Assembly: GCA_036741795.1 (NCBI GenBank)
Contig: DAINRO010000023.1
Coordinates: forward strand, 1 to 31,523
Source: DATKKM01 sp036741795
GTDB lineage: Bacteria > Chloroflexota > Dehalococcoidia > SM23-28-2 > RBG-16-64-32
Length of the DNA: 31,523 nt
Direction of reading: 5' to 3'
In this document: piece by piece, positions 7,057 through 15,974 of the stretch
Numbering within the stretch: position 1 is the first letter of the stretch
How the letters are laid out: every line of letters begins with the position of its first letter
The notes under the pieces: generated by a model
What the model was told of the DNA's origin: nothing
What the model saw: the letters and a program-made list of their open reading frames with translations, nothing else
The model's database searches: none
Program-made: the position numbers and the translations under genes

Positions 7057-7520
7057 TCGGCTTCGATCATCTCGCGCGCCTTCGCGACGATGTTTCGTTC
7101 GTTCCGGAAGGTCAGTGTCTTCATAGCGTCATCGGCGTGTCGCCACTCGACCCTATCATACTCCTGATCGTGTCTGCTGGTGTCTCCCCCAACTGCCTCC
7201 ATCAGGTAATAGTGCACCCATTTGTGATAGCGAACTCCGCCCGCGGCGAACCAGTACTCAACGACTCCGACCTTGTTGCCGATGCGCACGTCAAGGCCGG
7301 TTTCCTCTCGTACCTCGCGCAAAGCGGTTTCCTCCAGCGACTCGCCATCGTCGGGCGTACCTTTGGGTAAACCCCACACGCCGTCGCCATCGCGCCCACA
7401 GATGACAACATCCAGCCCCTGCTTGCCGGCACGGACGACGATCCCCCCCGCCGAGACGGCGCGCTCCGTCCGAACGGCGGGCTTTGACTTGCCCTTCTGA
7501 GGCGCCCGGTCGCTAGTCAC
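7053..7520 (-). CDS. Nudix hydrolase
   Basis: About 155 residues. A perfect Nudix box is present: G-x5-E-x7-REVREETGL, reading GTPDDGESLEETALREVREETGL. This is the metal and diphosphate site of enzymes that hydrolyse a nucleoside diphosphate linked to another moiety. The VWGLPKG lead-in and a basic RTERAVSAGGIV start resemble Ap4A hydrolase or MutT-like members. The start is set at GTG 7520, which overlaps the HEAT gene stop by 8 nt; a longer frame to 7574 would run inside the HEAT gene. It overlaps GNAT by 4 nt. Confidence 0.87.
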   Translation of the reverse strand: MTSDRAPQKGKSKPAVRTERAVSAGGIVVRAGKQGLDVVICGRDGDGVWGLPKGTPDDGESLEETALREVREETGLDVRIGNKVGVVEYWFAAGGVRYHKWVHYYLMEAVGGDTSRHDQEYDRVEWRHADDAMKTLTFRNERNIVAKAREMIEAE

Positions 7521-8436
7521 GGAACCGCACCGCCAGAGGGTCTTCTTCAAAGTCGATCGTGGCCAGGGCAGCACTTGCCGCTTCGCGTGTCGCCTCGGAT
7601 TCGCTGTCGAGCAGGATCATCAACGTATCCCTGGCCTTGTCTCCGCCAATTTCCCCGAGGGCCGCGATGGCCGCCTCCCGAACCTCCTCGTCTTCGTCGA
7701 GGACCAGACGAAGCAGATGCGATACGGCGTCATCATCTCCCAGCACGCCGCACGCCGTCGCTGCCTCGTACCGCAGCTCAGGGTCCTCGTTCTCAAGCTC
7801 CCCGTACAGGGTCGGGAGCCATGTGGGGTCGCAGCTCCGGCCCATTGCATGGACAGCGGCGATCCGGAGGCGCATATCGCCATCGTGATAGGCCTCGTTG
7901 ATTGCGCCCTGTACCCAGGGCTGATTCAGCGGAGAAAGGGCCTCAAGGGCGCGACCCCGTACTTCGGCCACTTCTCTCGGATCGGACACCACCGTTCGGA
8001 GTGTCTCTTCCAGCCGCTCAACTTGCCTCTGAGGGAGCTTTCCGAACGCGGCGTTCAGTGCGAACCTGCCCAAGGCTAGAGCCGTCTCGGCGCGGACACG
8101 AGCGTTGTCATCGGTCGTGACCATATCCAGGAGGCGCGCCATGAACTCGGGTGAATCGTTCTCCCATAGCCCCCTTACGGCCTCGACTCTCACGGAGTCT
8201 TCGGAATCGTCCAGCGCGATGAAGAGAACGGTATCAAAGTCGTACTCGATGTTGTCCTCCGCCAACTGGGTAAGGTCGGAAACGATCGTCTTGCGCCTGT
8301 CCAAGAAAATTTGAGGCCACGCATTCGCCACTGTTGGGGCGGCCTCGGTAGTAAGGGCAGAGAGTTGGGCGAGATCCGCTACCTTCAGCGGTTGGGACGG
8401 GTCGGAAAGCTCCGACAGGTACTCTTCGAGGGCCAT
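7513..8436 (-). CDS. HEAT-repeat protein
   Basis: A 307-residue, strongly acidic protein. At least five helical repeats are visible, for example DSEDSVRVEAVRGLWE, DDNARVRAETALALGRF, DGDMRLRIAAVHAMGR, EDPELRYEAATACGVLGD, DEDEEVREAAIAALGEIGG and ESEATREAASAALATI. This pattern (D/E-x2-VR-x-A-A-x-ALG) is typical of bacterial HEAT or PBS-lyase-like repeats, which act as protein-binding scaffolds. No catalytic motif is seen. It sits 7 nt after TldE and overlaps the Nudix gene, so it is part of the operon. The partner protein is unknown. Confidence 0.8.
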   Translation of the reverse strand: MALEEYLSELSDPSQPLKVADLAQLSALTTEAAPTVANAWPQIFLDRRKTIVSDLTQLAEDNIEYDFDTVLFIALDDSEDSVRVEAVRGLWENDSPEFMARLLDMVTTDDNARVRAETALALGRFALNAAFGKLPQRQVERLEETLRTVVSDPREVAEVRGRALEALSPLNQPWVQGAINEAYHDGDMRLRIAAVHAMGRSCDPTWLPTLYGELENEDPELRYEAATACGVLGDDDAVSHLLRLVLDEDEEVREAAIAALGEIGGDKARDTLMILLDSESEATREAASAALATIDFEEDPLAVRFRD

Positions 8437-8443
8437 TTCTCGG

Positions 8444-9763
8444 TCAGGACCCGGCCGACACTGCGAGGTGTTCGATCATGATGGGCGGGGTCTGGATTGT
8501 GCCGCCAACCCAGCGAGTTTCCTTGCCGAGCATGGCGATGCAGTTGAGGGACTCGTGGACGTTCCCCGCGACGATGGTGTTCTTTACGCGGCCGACGATT
8601 TCGCCGTTCTCGACCTTGTAGCCGAGAAGGACGTTACCGGAGAAATCGCCGCCCATGACATTGCCCTGGCCGGCACCCATCAGCTCCTCGACGATGATTC
8701 CGTCCTTCACTGAACGGACCATCTCGTCGAACGTCGACTCGCCGGGCTCGACGATTATGTTGGCCGAGCCAATGGCGGGCTGGGTGGTCAAAGCGCGCTG
8801 GGCGCTGCCCGTCGACCGCGCTCCGGCGAGCGCGGCGGTCTGAAGGTCGTAAGTGAAGTTGCTGACTACACCTGCGGCGATCAGCGGTATCTTCCGGCTC
8901 GGTACCCCCTCATCGTCAAACGGCCGCGATCCCACGCGCATCGGCAGAGTGGCATCATCCGAGATGGAGACGCGGGAGTCGTATTTAGCTTCCCCGAGGG
9001 AGTCGACGAGCGGCGACTGGCCCTGGAAGACGAGGCGGCCGCTGAAGGCCATAATCAATGGGCCGAGAAGCGCTTCCGCGACGCCGAGAGAAGTAAAAAT
9101 CACGGGCAATTCGGCAGTCTTCGTGTCCGCGTTTTGCTTGCAGCGCTCGAGCTGGAGGATGACGTCACCGGTGATCTCGTCCGTATTGAGAATGGGTGAA
9201 CAGGAGGCGTCCGCGCCTCCAACGAAAAGCATGTCCGTGCCGCGGATCAGGGTGCCGTGCAGCCAAGCCGACACGGACGAAGCCCGGTGGGTGAAGTAGC
9301 CGCCGTTCGAGTTGGCAAGGGCGACTGTGCCTCTGGCCCGCCGGATTGATGCGTCGCACTGCAGCTCAGGCTCTACCTCGCGCACGGTTTCGACGAGCGT
9401 CTTGCCTGTCTCGATCATCTGGTCGGTGGTGAGATTCTCGATCGCGGGATCGTAGGTCTTAACGGTTGCGGGTTCGGCGTTTGGTGGGAAGGAGAATTTC
9501 GCCTCCGGGCCAAACGGGGCCGTGTCCAGGGCGGCCGCGACCACGTCCTCGACATCCCCGGGGCGGGTACTGGACGCGAAACCGATGCGGCCACCTGCGA
9601 TAACCCGGACGGCGACGCCGGCGGTTTGGCGAGCGTTCAGCTCCTTCAGGCGATTGGCCTCGAAGCGAACGGGGGTCTCTTCCGTGGATACGTGGTAGAC
9701 CTCGGCGGATTCGGCGCCGCGCTTCTTTGCTTCTGAGAGGATGTCGTCCAGCAGTTCTTTCAC
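8444..9763 (-). CDS. tldE: TldE/PmbA-family peptidase subunit
   Basis: About 439 residues of the TldD/PmbA fold without the HExxxH zinc site, as expected for the TldE (PmbA) partner. Recognisable segments are ESAEVYHVSTEETPVRFEANRLKEL at the N-terminus, PTVANS-like antigen region (GTVALANSNGGYFTHRASS), and the C-terminal NIIVEPGESTFDEMVRSVKDGIIVEELMGAGQGNVMGGDFSGNVLLGYKVENGEIVGRVKNTIVAGN block. TldD/TldE heterodimers are zinc proteases that cut unfolded peptides or mature ribosomal peptides. I use GTG 9763, with GGGGGAG about 7 nt upstream, rather than TTG 9781, which overlaps tldD. It lies one base after tldD. Confidence 0.88.
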   Translation of the reverse strand: MKELLDDILSEAKKRGAESAEVYHVSTEETPVRFEANRLKELNARQTAGVAVRVIAGGRIGFASSTRPGDVEDVVAAALDTAPFGPEAKFSFPPNAEPATVKTYDPAIENLTTDQMIETGKTLVETVREVEPELQCDASIRRARGTVALANSNGGYFTHRASSVSAWLHGTLIRGTDMLFVGGADASCSPILNTDEITGDVILQLERCKQNADTKTAELPVIFTSLGVAEALLGPLIMAFSGRLVFQGQSPLVDSLGEAKYDSRVSISDDATLPMRVGSRPFDDEGVPSRKIPLIAAGVVSNFTYDLQTAALAGARSTGSAQRALTTQPAIGSANIIVEPGESTFDEMVRSVKDGIIVEELMGAGQGNVMGGDFSGNVLLGYKVENGEIVGRVKNTIVAGNVHESLNCIAMLGKETRWVGGTIQTPPIMIEHLAVSAGS

Positions 9764-9764
9764 C

Positions 9765-11141
9765 CTATCGCTCCCCCACAACGCAGTCTTGTATGCGGAT
9801 ATGCGGGCTACCGTTGCTCACTGGCAGGGGCATCTGACCTCCCTTACCGCAGCCGCCGCCCTGGTTGAAGTCGAGGTCTGTTCCGATAGCGTCGATGTTC
9901 TTTAGCGTTGTGAATAGGTTCCCCGTGAGCTTCACGGGGCGGACGAGCTCGGCGATCTTGCCGTCCCTGATCATATAGGCTTCGCCGGCCGAGAACGTGA
10001 ACATCTCCATGCTCGTGGTTCCACCGTACCAATTCTTCGCGTAGACGCCGAGTTTTATGTCACCAATGATCTCCTCGAAGGTAGCGTCGCCCGGTTCGAT
10101 GTAGGTGTTGGTCATTCGCACGATGGGCGGGAAGCGGTAGTCCATGGCGCGGGCGTTTCCGCTCGGAGGTTCGCCCATGATGCCCGCGGTCTCCCGGGAG
10201 TGCAGGCGGCCAACGAGGATGCCATCGCGAATAAGGTCCGTCTTCCGTGCGGGGGTGCCCTCATCGTCGTAGGCGTAGCTGCCACGGAGATCGGGGACAG
10301 CGGCGCCATCGACGATGTTCAGGTGCTTCTGGCCGAACTCTGCACCCAGGACCATGATCTCCTTCATCCGGTCGTTCTCGTAGACGAAGTCGGACTCGGA
10401 GAGATGCCCAAACGCCTCGTGGCAGAAGACGCCCGCGAGGATGGGATCGAGGACTACCGGATAGACGCCCGGCTCGCAGTAGGGGGCGTTAAGCAGTTCA
10501 ACGGCACGGCTGGCAAGGAACTCGGCATTCTCAGCCTGTTTCTCGACGTAGGAATAATCGTTCAACGCCCCCAGGCTCATGCTCGCCTGCTGCATATCGC
10601 CATTCTTCCGGGCGGTGGCGGCCAGCCGGGAGACGACGTCGATTCGCTCCTGCTCAATATACGCCCCCTCCGAATTGGCGAACGTCACGCTCTTGTGGGC
10701 GTCGCTGTAGATGATGTTGGTGCTCGTAACTCCATCCACCGCAAGCATCGTCTCGTTGTAGGAGTCGAGGATCTCCTTCTTACGAGCCAGCGGGATGACC
10801 CGTGGATCTTGACGCACCACGGGAGCAACTGATGCGACGACGGGCTCGACCGGGGCCAGGTTGCTCCTGCCGGCGCCGACGTGGCGCGCCTGAGACACTG
10901 CTGCCTCCGCCATGGGCCGCATCTGCGCCGGGTCGTTGAAGCTGGCAAACCCCCATCCCCCGTTGACGAGGGCGCGAACGCATCCGCCAAAGTTGGTTAC
11001 GCGGCCGATCTCCTCCAGTTCCTTCCCCCGGTAGACGATGCGGTTCGAGCGGGTATCGTCCAGTCGGATTTCGATGTAGTCCGTGTTGTGGCCCTGGACA
11101 GCGGCCTCGATGAGGTCGCGCCCGGGCTTGCTATCGGTCAT
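9765..11141 (-). CDS. tldD: TldD-family zinc peptidase
   Basis: A 458-residue protein with the TldD zinc motif HEAFGH at residues 241-246 and the third-ligand Cys in GGGCGKGG near residue 431. Also present are GVYPVVLDPILAGVFCHEAFGH, YAYDDEGTPARKTDLIRDGILVG and NTYIEPGDATFEEIIGDIK, all family hallmarks. With TldE it forms a narrow-pore metalloprotease acting on unfolded or thread-like peptides in the cytoplasm. The start overlaps the plsY stop by 4 nt (ATGA). In other bacteria TldD/E mature peptide natural products, but no precursor or modification gene is seen here, so a housekeeping role is more likely. Confidence 0.92.
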   Translation of the reverse strand: MTDSKPGRDLIEAAVQGHNTDYIEIRLDDTRSNRIVYRGKELEEIGRVTNFGGCVRALVNGGWGFASFNDPAQMRPMAEAAVSQARHVGAGRSNLAPVEPVVASVAPVVRQDPRVIPLARKKEILDSYNETMLAVDGVTSTNIIYSDAHKSVTFANSEGAYIEQERIDVVSRLAATARKNGDMQQASMSLGALNDYSYVEKQAENAEFLASRAVELLNAPYCEPGVYPVVLDPILAGVFCHEAFGHLSESDFVYENDRMKEIMVLGAEFGQKHLNIVDGAAVPDLRGSYAYDDEGTPARKTDLIRDGILVGRLHSRETAGIMGEPPSGNARAMDYRFPPIVRMTNTYIEPGDATFEEIIGDIKLGVYAKNWYGGTTSMEMFTFSAGEAYMIRDGKIAELVRPVKLTGNLFTTLKNIDAIGTDLDFNQGGGCGKGGQMPLPVSNGSPHIRIQDCVVGER

Positions 11142-11728
11142 GTGGTAGTCCTTGCACTATGTGGTTCGGGTGGCACCTCAAGCGAATCTCCAATCCGGGG
11201 CTCGGTTCCCATCATGAGGCGTCGGATGTTCGGCAGATGGGTTATGAGTACCAGCGCGGTGGCGAAGAGTCCGAAGACCACCTTGGTAAAGATGAACTCG
11301 TCGACACCCAGCAGCCACAAGATAAGAAATACCAGAGTGCCCAGCGGGACCGTGATGATCGAGGCCACAGACATGTAGCGCAGGCCAATGAGGATGAAGA
11401 TACCGACGGCCACGAGGCCAACGAAAACCGGCAACGCCATCGCAGCGAATACGCCAAATGTGGTTGCCACTCCGCGCCCACCCTGGAAGCCAATATAGAT
11501 GGGAAAGTCGTGTCCGATGACGGCGGCGATACCCGCGGCGACCTGCGCGTCGTAGCTGTCGAAGATTAGCCAGGCGCCCATCGCCGGGATGTAGCCCTTC
11601 AATGAGTCGGCGATCATCACGGCCACGAACGGGCCTCGCCCGAGTACCCGAAGCACATTGGTAGCGCCGGTAGAGCCGCTGCCATGGTCGCGGATGTCGA
11701 TGCCCTTCATGGCGCGGGCGAGGAGGTA
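11138..11728 (-). CDS. plsY: Glycerol-3-phosphate acyltransferase PlsY (5' partial)
   Basis: 196 codons are visible after the sequence gap. YLLARAMKGIDIRDHGSGSTGATNVLRVLG is the PlsY phosphate-binding loop, followed by the second motif GHDFPIYIGFQGGRGVATTFG and a third region near THLPNIRRLMMGTEPRIG. Several membrane helices alternate with these loops. The enzyme transfers the acyl group of acyl phosphate to glycerol-3-phosphate, the first step of phospholipid synthesis, at the inner membrane. About 20-25 N-terminal residues are hidden by the N run. Its frame happens to run through the N run into der, so an apparent Der-PlsY fusion is an artefact. It overlaps tldD by 4 nt. Confidence 0.92.
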   Translation of the reverse strand, partial: YLLARAMKGIDIRDHGSGSTGATNVLRVLGRGPFVAVMIADSLKGYIPAMGAWLIFDSYDAQVAAGIAAVIGHDFPIYIGFQGGRGVATTFGVFAAMALPVFVGLVAVGIFILIGLRYMSVASIITVPLGTLVFLILWLLGVDEFIFTKVVFGLFATALVLITHLPNIRRLMMGTEPRIGDSLEVPPEPHSARTTT

Positions 11729-11828
11729 NNNNNNNNNNNNNNNNNNNNNNNNNNNNNNNNNNNNNNNNNNNNNNNNNNNNNNNNNNNNNNNNNNNNNNNN
11801 NNNNNNNNNNNNNNNNNNNNNNNNNNNN
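11729..11828. other. Assembly gap (100 N)
   Basis: Exactly 100 N, the usual placeholder for a scaffold gap of unknown length. It replaces the 3' end of der, the start of plsY and whatever lies between them. Der normally needs about 90-100 more residues and PlsY about 20-25, roughly 350 nt, so the real distance is probably larger than 100. Confidence 0.97.
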
Positions 11829-12883
11829 TCGACGTTGAGGCCGGTCTTGGCGGAGATGAAGGCGAACGGCGCCCAGGGCACGAATTTGACCCGCGAGAGA
11901 ATGCGCCGGGCGTAGCGCTGGCGGTTCTCCTCGCTGTCCTCGATCAGGTCCCATTTGTTGAGCGCAAGGATGAGTCCCTTGTACGAGTCCAGGACGAGGC
12001 CGGCGATGTGAAGGTCTTGCTGGATCAAGCCGTCCTCGGCATCGATCATGACGATGGCGACCTCGCAACGCTCAACGGCCTCCTGGGCGCGCATGACGCT
12101 GTATTTCTCGATCCCTTTCTCGACCTTCCCCGGTCGCCGGATACCAGCCGTATCGACGAGAACGAGTTCTTTCTCGCCATGGGTGAACGGCGTATCGACA
12201 GCGTCTCTTGTGGTGCCAGGCACTTCGCTTTCGATAACGCGGCTCTCACCGAGGATCTTGTTCACGAGGGACGACTTGCCCACGTTGGGCCTGCCGATGA
12301 TGGCGATGCGCAGAGTTTCGGCATCCTCGTGCTCCGCAATCGATGGGAGGATATCGAGCAGCTTGTCGTTGACCTCGCGGACGCCCAGGCCATGGTGGGC
12401 GCTAACGGGCATCGGATCACCCAACCCCAGCGCAAAGAACTCAACCGCAAGTTCCTCGCGTTCGGGGTTATCGCCCTTGTTCGCGATCAACAGGATGGGT
12501 TTGTCCGTGCGCCGCAGGAGTTCGGCGATCTCCTCGTCCACAGGCGTAACCCCTGTCGTTGTATCGACAACGAAGAGGATCGCATCAGCTTCGGTCATGG
12601 CGACGTCGATCTGCTCGCGGATCAGGGCGGGGTAGCCAACCGTCGCATCAGGTTCGAGGCCGCCCGTGTCGATCAGCCGGTATTGCCGGTCCTTCCACTC
12701 AATGGTGGCGTAGAGGCGGTCGCGGGTTGTTCCAGGAATATCCTCGACGATGGCCTGCCGCTTGCGGGCGAGGCGATTGAACAACGTCGATTTCCCAACG
12801 TTGGGCCGGCCGACGATGGCGACGGTCGGCAGTTGAAGGGAAGGGGCTTCACCTGCCGGCTCCCCCTGGGCTGAGCCGGACAC
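11829..12883 (-). CDS. der: Ribosome-assembly GTPase Der/EngA (3' partial)
   Basis: 351 codons are visible. Two GTPase domains in tandem mark Der: the first has GRPNVGKST (residues 25-33), DTGG and NKGD; the second has GRPNVGKSS, DTAGIRR, NKWD and SAKTG. Der is essential for 50S subunit assembly in most bacteria. The C-terminal KH-like domain is missing because the assembly gap begins there. The start is GTG 12883, five bases after the cdaR stop, with a weak AGGA upstream. The first 20 residues precede the G domain and are probably disordered. Confidence 0.94.
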
Positions 12884-12888
12884 CAGGT

Positions 12889-14157
12889 CTATTCCTGCCC
12901 CAGCGTGACTTCGATCTCAGCCGGAGTGACGGACTGCCCAGTTACACCCTCGGGGGTGCGCACCTGGACCGGTACTCGATGGACTCCCGGCTCTTTACCG
13001 GCGAGATCCACGAAAACGGCGACGTCACCCGCACTGAGTGACCGCAGGGTGGGCAGTTCGCCTGCGACCACCACGGTGGCCGAAGGGAGCGCACCAACGA
13101 TCGATAGCCCGTCTCCGATACCGCTTGCCGATATTGGCGTGGCAAACTCCGCGGTGCCTACAGCCGGCTCGATTCTCACGGTTACGGTTACGGATCCACC
13201 TCCGGTGACTTCAACGCCCGATGGCAGGTCCAGAGAGACGGTCCGCACCACGTCTTCGGTCTCGTCGGCGACGTCCACTGGTTCGGTCGGCACCGAGATC
13301 GTGCCCTGGACAAAGGCTTCGTCGCCGCGGATGGTCACAGTCTGCGGCGAGACTGAGACGGATACCACATTGTAGCCATCCGCGGGAGTGCCGGTAAGTT
13401 CGGGACTTACGACGACACTCCGAGAGAACTTCTGCTCTTCAATCTCGATAACCACTTCAGTGGCGGACGGTTCGAGGTTGACTCCCTGAACGAGGTTTCC
13501 CTGGGCATCCTTCGGGGCGAGGCGGACGGCCTGCTCCACCGTCTCCGTCCGACCGGTGACGTCGATCGTGCCGGTAACGCGCGTGACCTGGTCTACTTTT
13601 TCCTGCGGACCGGTCACGAAAACCTCCGGGTCTTCCGCCTCCGGCACTCCCAGGGAGAATCCATTCGGTGGATCGCCTTCCACCTCAATGACGGTGGGAA
13701 CTAGCTTGCCCGTGAGTTGCGCGAGCCTTACCTCGATGCGCTCCGGAAGGACGCTCTCGATCCGGAGGCCGCCACGGCTCGTGAGGGCGCGGACGGTGAC
13801 CGGCAGTTCGTACTCGCCGACAGTCAGGCCGTCGAGGTCCACTGTGGCCTCGAAGTCCGCCTCTGTGAGGCTGTCGAACACCTCGTCCTCCACTTTGACA
13901 CGGACACGCACGGGCTGGAGGGGATCGGCGAGGGCGACATCGGGCGGCACGTTGACCGGCTGGACTTCGATGTCAACGGGGAGCACGCGTTCGCGGGTCG
14001 GGTTCTCGGCGTCGGTGACAATGATCCACGTACCGAAGGCGAGCACGACTGAGGCGGCAGCGAGACCGCGGTTGTCAGACAACGACTTAAAAGCGGTCCC
14101 GAGTGCCGACGCGAGCAGCGCCGCAGTCTCCTGGAGCCCCCTGATGATGGAATCCAT
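12889..14157 (-). CDS. cdaR: CdaR-like YbbR-repeat regulator of CdaA
   Basis: A 422-residue protein. An N-terminal membrane helix (LAAASVVLAFGTWIIVT, residues 33-49) is followed by repeats of the YbbR type, seen as recurring blocks such as PVNVPPDVALADPLQPVRVRVK, LTGKLVPTVIEVEGDPPNGFSLG, SRSVVVSPELTGTPADGYNVVSVSVSPQTVTIRGDEAFV and ASGIGDGLSIVGALPSATVVVAGE. YbbR proteins with one anchor, encoded directly after cdaA, are the extracytoplasmic regulators of the diadenylate cyclase in Bacillota. Only 3 nt separate it from cdaA, which supports this role. The domain is expected outside the membrane. Confidence 0.88.
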   Translation of the reverse strand: MDSIIRGLQETAALLASALGTAFKSLSDNRGLAAASVVLAFGTWIIVTDAENPTRERVLPVDIEVQPVNVPPDVALADPLQPVRVRVKVEDEVFDSLTEADFEATVDLDGLTVGEYELPVTVRALTSRGGLRIESVLPERIEVRLAQLTGKLVPTVIEVEGDPPNGFSLGVPEAEDPEVFVTGPQEKVDQVTRVTGTIDVTGRTETVEQAVRLAPKDAQGNLVQGVNLEPSATEVVIEIEEQKFSRSVVVSPELTGTPADGYNVVSVSVSPQTVTIRGDEAFVQGTISVPTEPVDVADETEDVVRTVSLDLPSGVEVTGGGSVTVTVRIEPAVGTAEFATPISASGIGDGLSIVGALPSATVVVAGELPTLRSLSAGDVAVFVDLAGKEPGVHRVPVQVRTPEGVTGQSVTPAEIEVTLGQE

Positions 14158-14160
14158 GGG

Positions 14161-15000
14161 TTAGCGGGTGAACTTCGGCAACTTGCTGCTGACTGTGCGG
14201 TCCATATCGAGCTGTGGAAGTAGGAGGCTGCGCAGGATACCGCGCATCCTCGGCCCGTCGAGGGCAGATATCATGCGCCCGTTGGCGGCGATCGAGATCT
14301 CGCCCGTCTCTTCGGATACGACAACCGAAACCGCGTCGGTGCGCTCGGTTATACCGAGCGCCGCCCGGTGACGCGTGCCGTGGAAGCCGTCTGTCGGATT
14401 GGAGAGCGGTTCCGCCTGGTCGGACAGTGGGAGGGTGACTCCGGCAGCGATGACGCGATCCCCACGCACGACGACTGCGCCGTCGTGCAGCGCGGAGTTT
14501 GGGTAAAAGATGCTGAGAAGGATCTTGTCGGAGCACACGGCGTCAATCTTCTCACCGGCATCGATGTATTCCTCAAGGCCGGTCTCCCGTTCGACGACGA
14601 CGATCGCGCCGATGTGCCGCTCGCTCATGTATACGCAGGCGTCGGCAATCGAATCGACAATGCCTTCGTAGAGTGCCCGTCCGGGCCAGGGCCAACGCCC
14701 CGTGCGGCCGACGCGCTCAAGGAAGCGCCGGATCTCGGCCTGGAAGATGATGGGTATGGCGAGGAGCAAGGCCGGAAGCGAGTTGCGCATGAGCCAGCTA
14801 ACGACGTTTAGGTCGAGGGCCTCGGTGAGTAGCACGGCTCCGACGACGACGATGATGATGCCCCGCAGGAGTGACATCGCGGTCGTTCCTTTGAGAAGAA
14901 GCAGGGCAAGATAGATGATGGCCGCGATGCTCAGAATTTCGATGACGCTCTTCAGTTCGAAACTGCGGAGCGATTCGGTGATCGTGTCCCAGATGCCCAT
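14161..15000 (-). CDS. cdaA: Diadenylate cyclase CdaA
   Basis: A 279-residue protein. Three hydrophobic helices (about residues 19-37, 42-60 and 73-87) precede a DisA_N diadenylate cyclase domain with the catalytic DGA (173-175) in SALHDGAVVV and RHR (210-212) in GTRHRAALGI, both intact. It joins two ATP to give cyclic di-AMP, a second messenger for osmolyte transport and cell-wall homeostasis. It is followed by cdaR as in Bacillus, but glmM, the usual third gene, is absent and der/plsY follow. The ATG shares one base with the OTC stop (TGATG). Confidence 0.95.
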   Translation of the reverse strand: MGIWDTITESLRSFELKSVIEILSIAAIIYLALLLLKGTTAMSLLRGIIIVVVGAVLLTEALDLNVVSWLMRNSLPALLLAIPIIFQAEIRRFLERVGRTGRWPWPGRALYEGIVDSIADACVYMSERHIGAIVVVERETGLEEYIDAGEKIDAVCSDKILLSIFYPNSALHDGAVVVRGDRVIAAGVTLPLSDQAEPLSNPTDGFHGTRHRAALGITERTDAVSVVVSEETGEISIAANGRMISALDGPRMRGILRSLLLPQLDMDRTVSSKLPKFTR

Positions 15001-15926
15001 CAGGCTTCATCCTCGAACACGTAGGCGATGACGGCCTTCTGCGCGTGAAGCCGGTTCTCGGCCTGGTCGAACACGACGGATTGTGGGCCGTCGATCACTT
15101 CCGCCGCGACCTCTTCGCCGCGGTGTGCCGGCAGGTCATGCATGAAGATTGCGTCGGGCTTGGCTCGCGCCATCATGTTTGCGTCGACGGTGAAGCCGGC
15201 GAAGGCTTCGCGACGCTGCGAGGCCTCGCCTTCTTGGCCCATGCTCGCCCAGACGTCGGTGTAGACGACGTCGGCGCCATCGGCCGCTTCGAGGGGATCG
15301 CCTGTTGTCTTGACATCACCGGCGATCGCACGCGTTTCAGGGGTCAGTTCGTAGCCTTCGGGCGATGCCACGCGGACATCCATCCCCATGATCGACCCGG
15401 CGATCGCCAGGGAGTTGGCAACGTTATTGCCGTCACCGATGAAGGCGACAGAGACGCCTTTTAGCCGGCCCATTCGCTCGCGAATCGTCAGCAGGTCAGC
15501 CAGGGCCTGGCAAGGGTGCTCCGTCTCCGAAAGGGCATTGATCACGGGGACGCTGGAATACTGAGCTAATTCTTCGACGGTGCTGTGGTCGAAGGTGCGG
15601 GCGGCAATGGCATCGACGTAGCGGCTTAGAACGCGGGCGACATCCGGCGCAGTCTCCCTTTCCCCGAGCCCGACTTCAGGCGGAGAAAGGTAGATGCAGT
15701 CTCCGGCCAACTGACGCATCGCCACATGAAAAGAAACGCGGGTACGTAATGAAGGTTTCTCGAAGACAAGGGCGAGCGTCTTTCCCGCGACTTGCGGGGC
15801 GGCAGCACCTTCCTTGAGGGCCATCGCCGAGTCCAGAATCCGCTCCAACACCTGCGGCGAGAGGTCTGAAATCGACAGCAGGTGACGGATCGGCAAGGCT
15901 AGCTCCGGGCGAGTGAAGTATACCAC
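15000..15926 (-). CDS. argF: Ornithine carbamoyltransferase
   Basis: A 308-residue transcarbamylase. Carbamoyl-phosphate motif FEKPSLRTR (55-63, with Leu for the more common Thr), HPCQALADLLT (137-147), and the ornithine-specific loop DVWASMGQE (224-232) identify OTC rather than aspartate transcarbamylase. The ornithine-binding HCLPA motif reads HDLPAHRG (263-270), an Asp replacing the Cys. It should make citrulline from ornithine and carbamoyl phosphate in arginine synthesis. The start is GTG 15926; no clear Shine-Dalgarno site is visible. It is the first gene of the operon and is divergent from the VOC gene across 48 bp. Confidence 0.9.
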   Translation of the reverse strand: MVYFTRPELALPIRHLLSISDLSPQVLERILDSAMALKEGAAAPQVAGKTLALVFEKPSLRTRVSFHVAMRQLAGDCIYLSPPEVGLGERETAPDVARVLSRYVDAIAARTFDHSTVEELAQYSSVPVINALSETEHPCQALADLLTIRERMGRLKGVSVAFIGDGNNVANSLAIAGSIMGMDVRVASPEGYELTPETRAIAGDVKTTGDPLEAADGADVVYTDVWASMGQEGEASQRREAFAGFTVDANMMARAKPDAIFMHDLPAHRGEEVAAEVIDGPQSVVFDQAENRLHAQKAVIAYVFEDEA

Positions 15927-15974
15927 CGGCGGCGTGTTTGAGGAGTATCATTTCCGCGAAAGCGAGGGTGCGAT

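Noticed and set aside
10200..10832. 210-codon open frame antisense to tldD
   Set aside because: It lies wholly inside a well-supported gene, with no ribosome site and no recognisable domain.
9765..11141. TldD/TldE as part of a peptide natural-product cluster
   Set aside because: No precursor peptide, radical-SAM or cyclodehydratase gene is nearby; the neighbours are housekeeping genes.
12048..12874. Long plus-strand open frames opposite der
   Set aside because: Shadow frames of the GTPase gene; no motif, and one crosses the N run.
11138..12883. Single Der-PlsY fusion protein
   Set aside because: It exists only because the frame runs through 100 N; the two parts match separate complete families.
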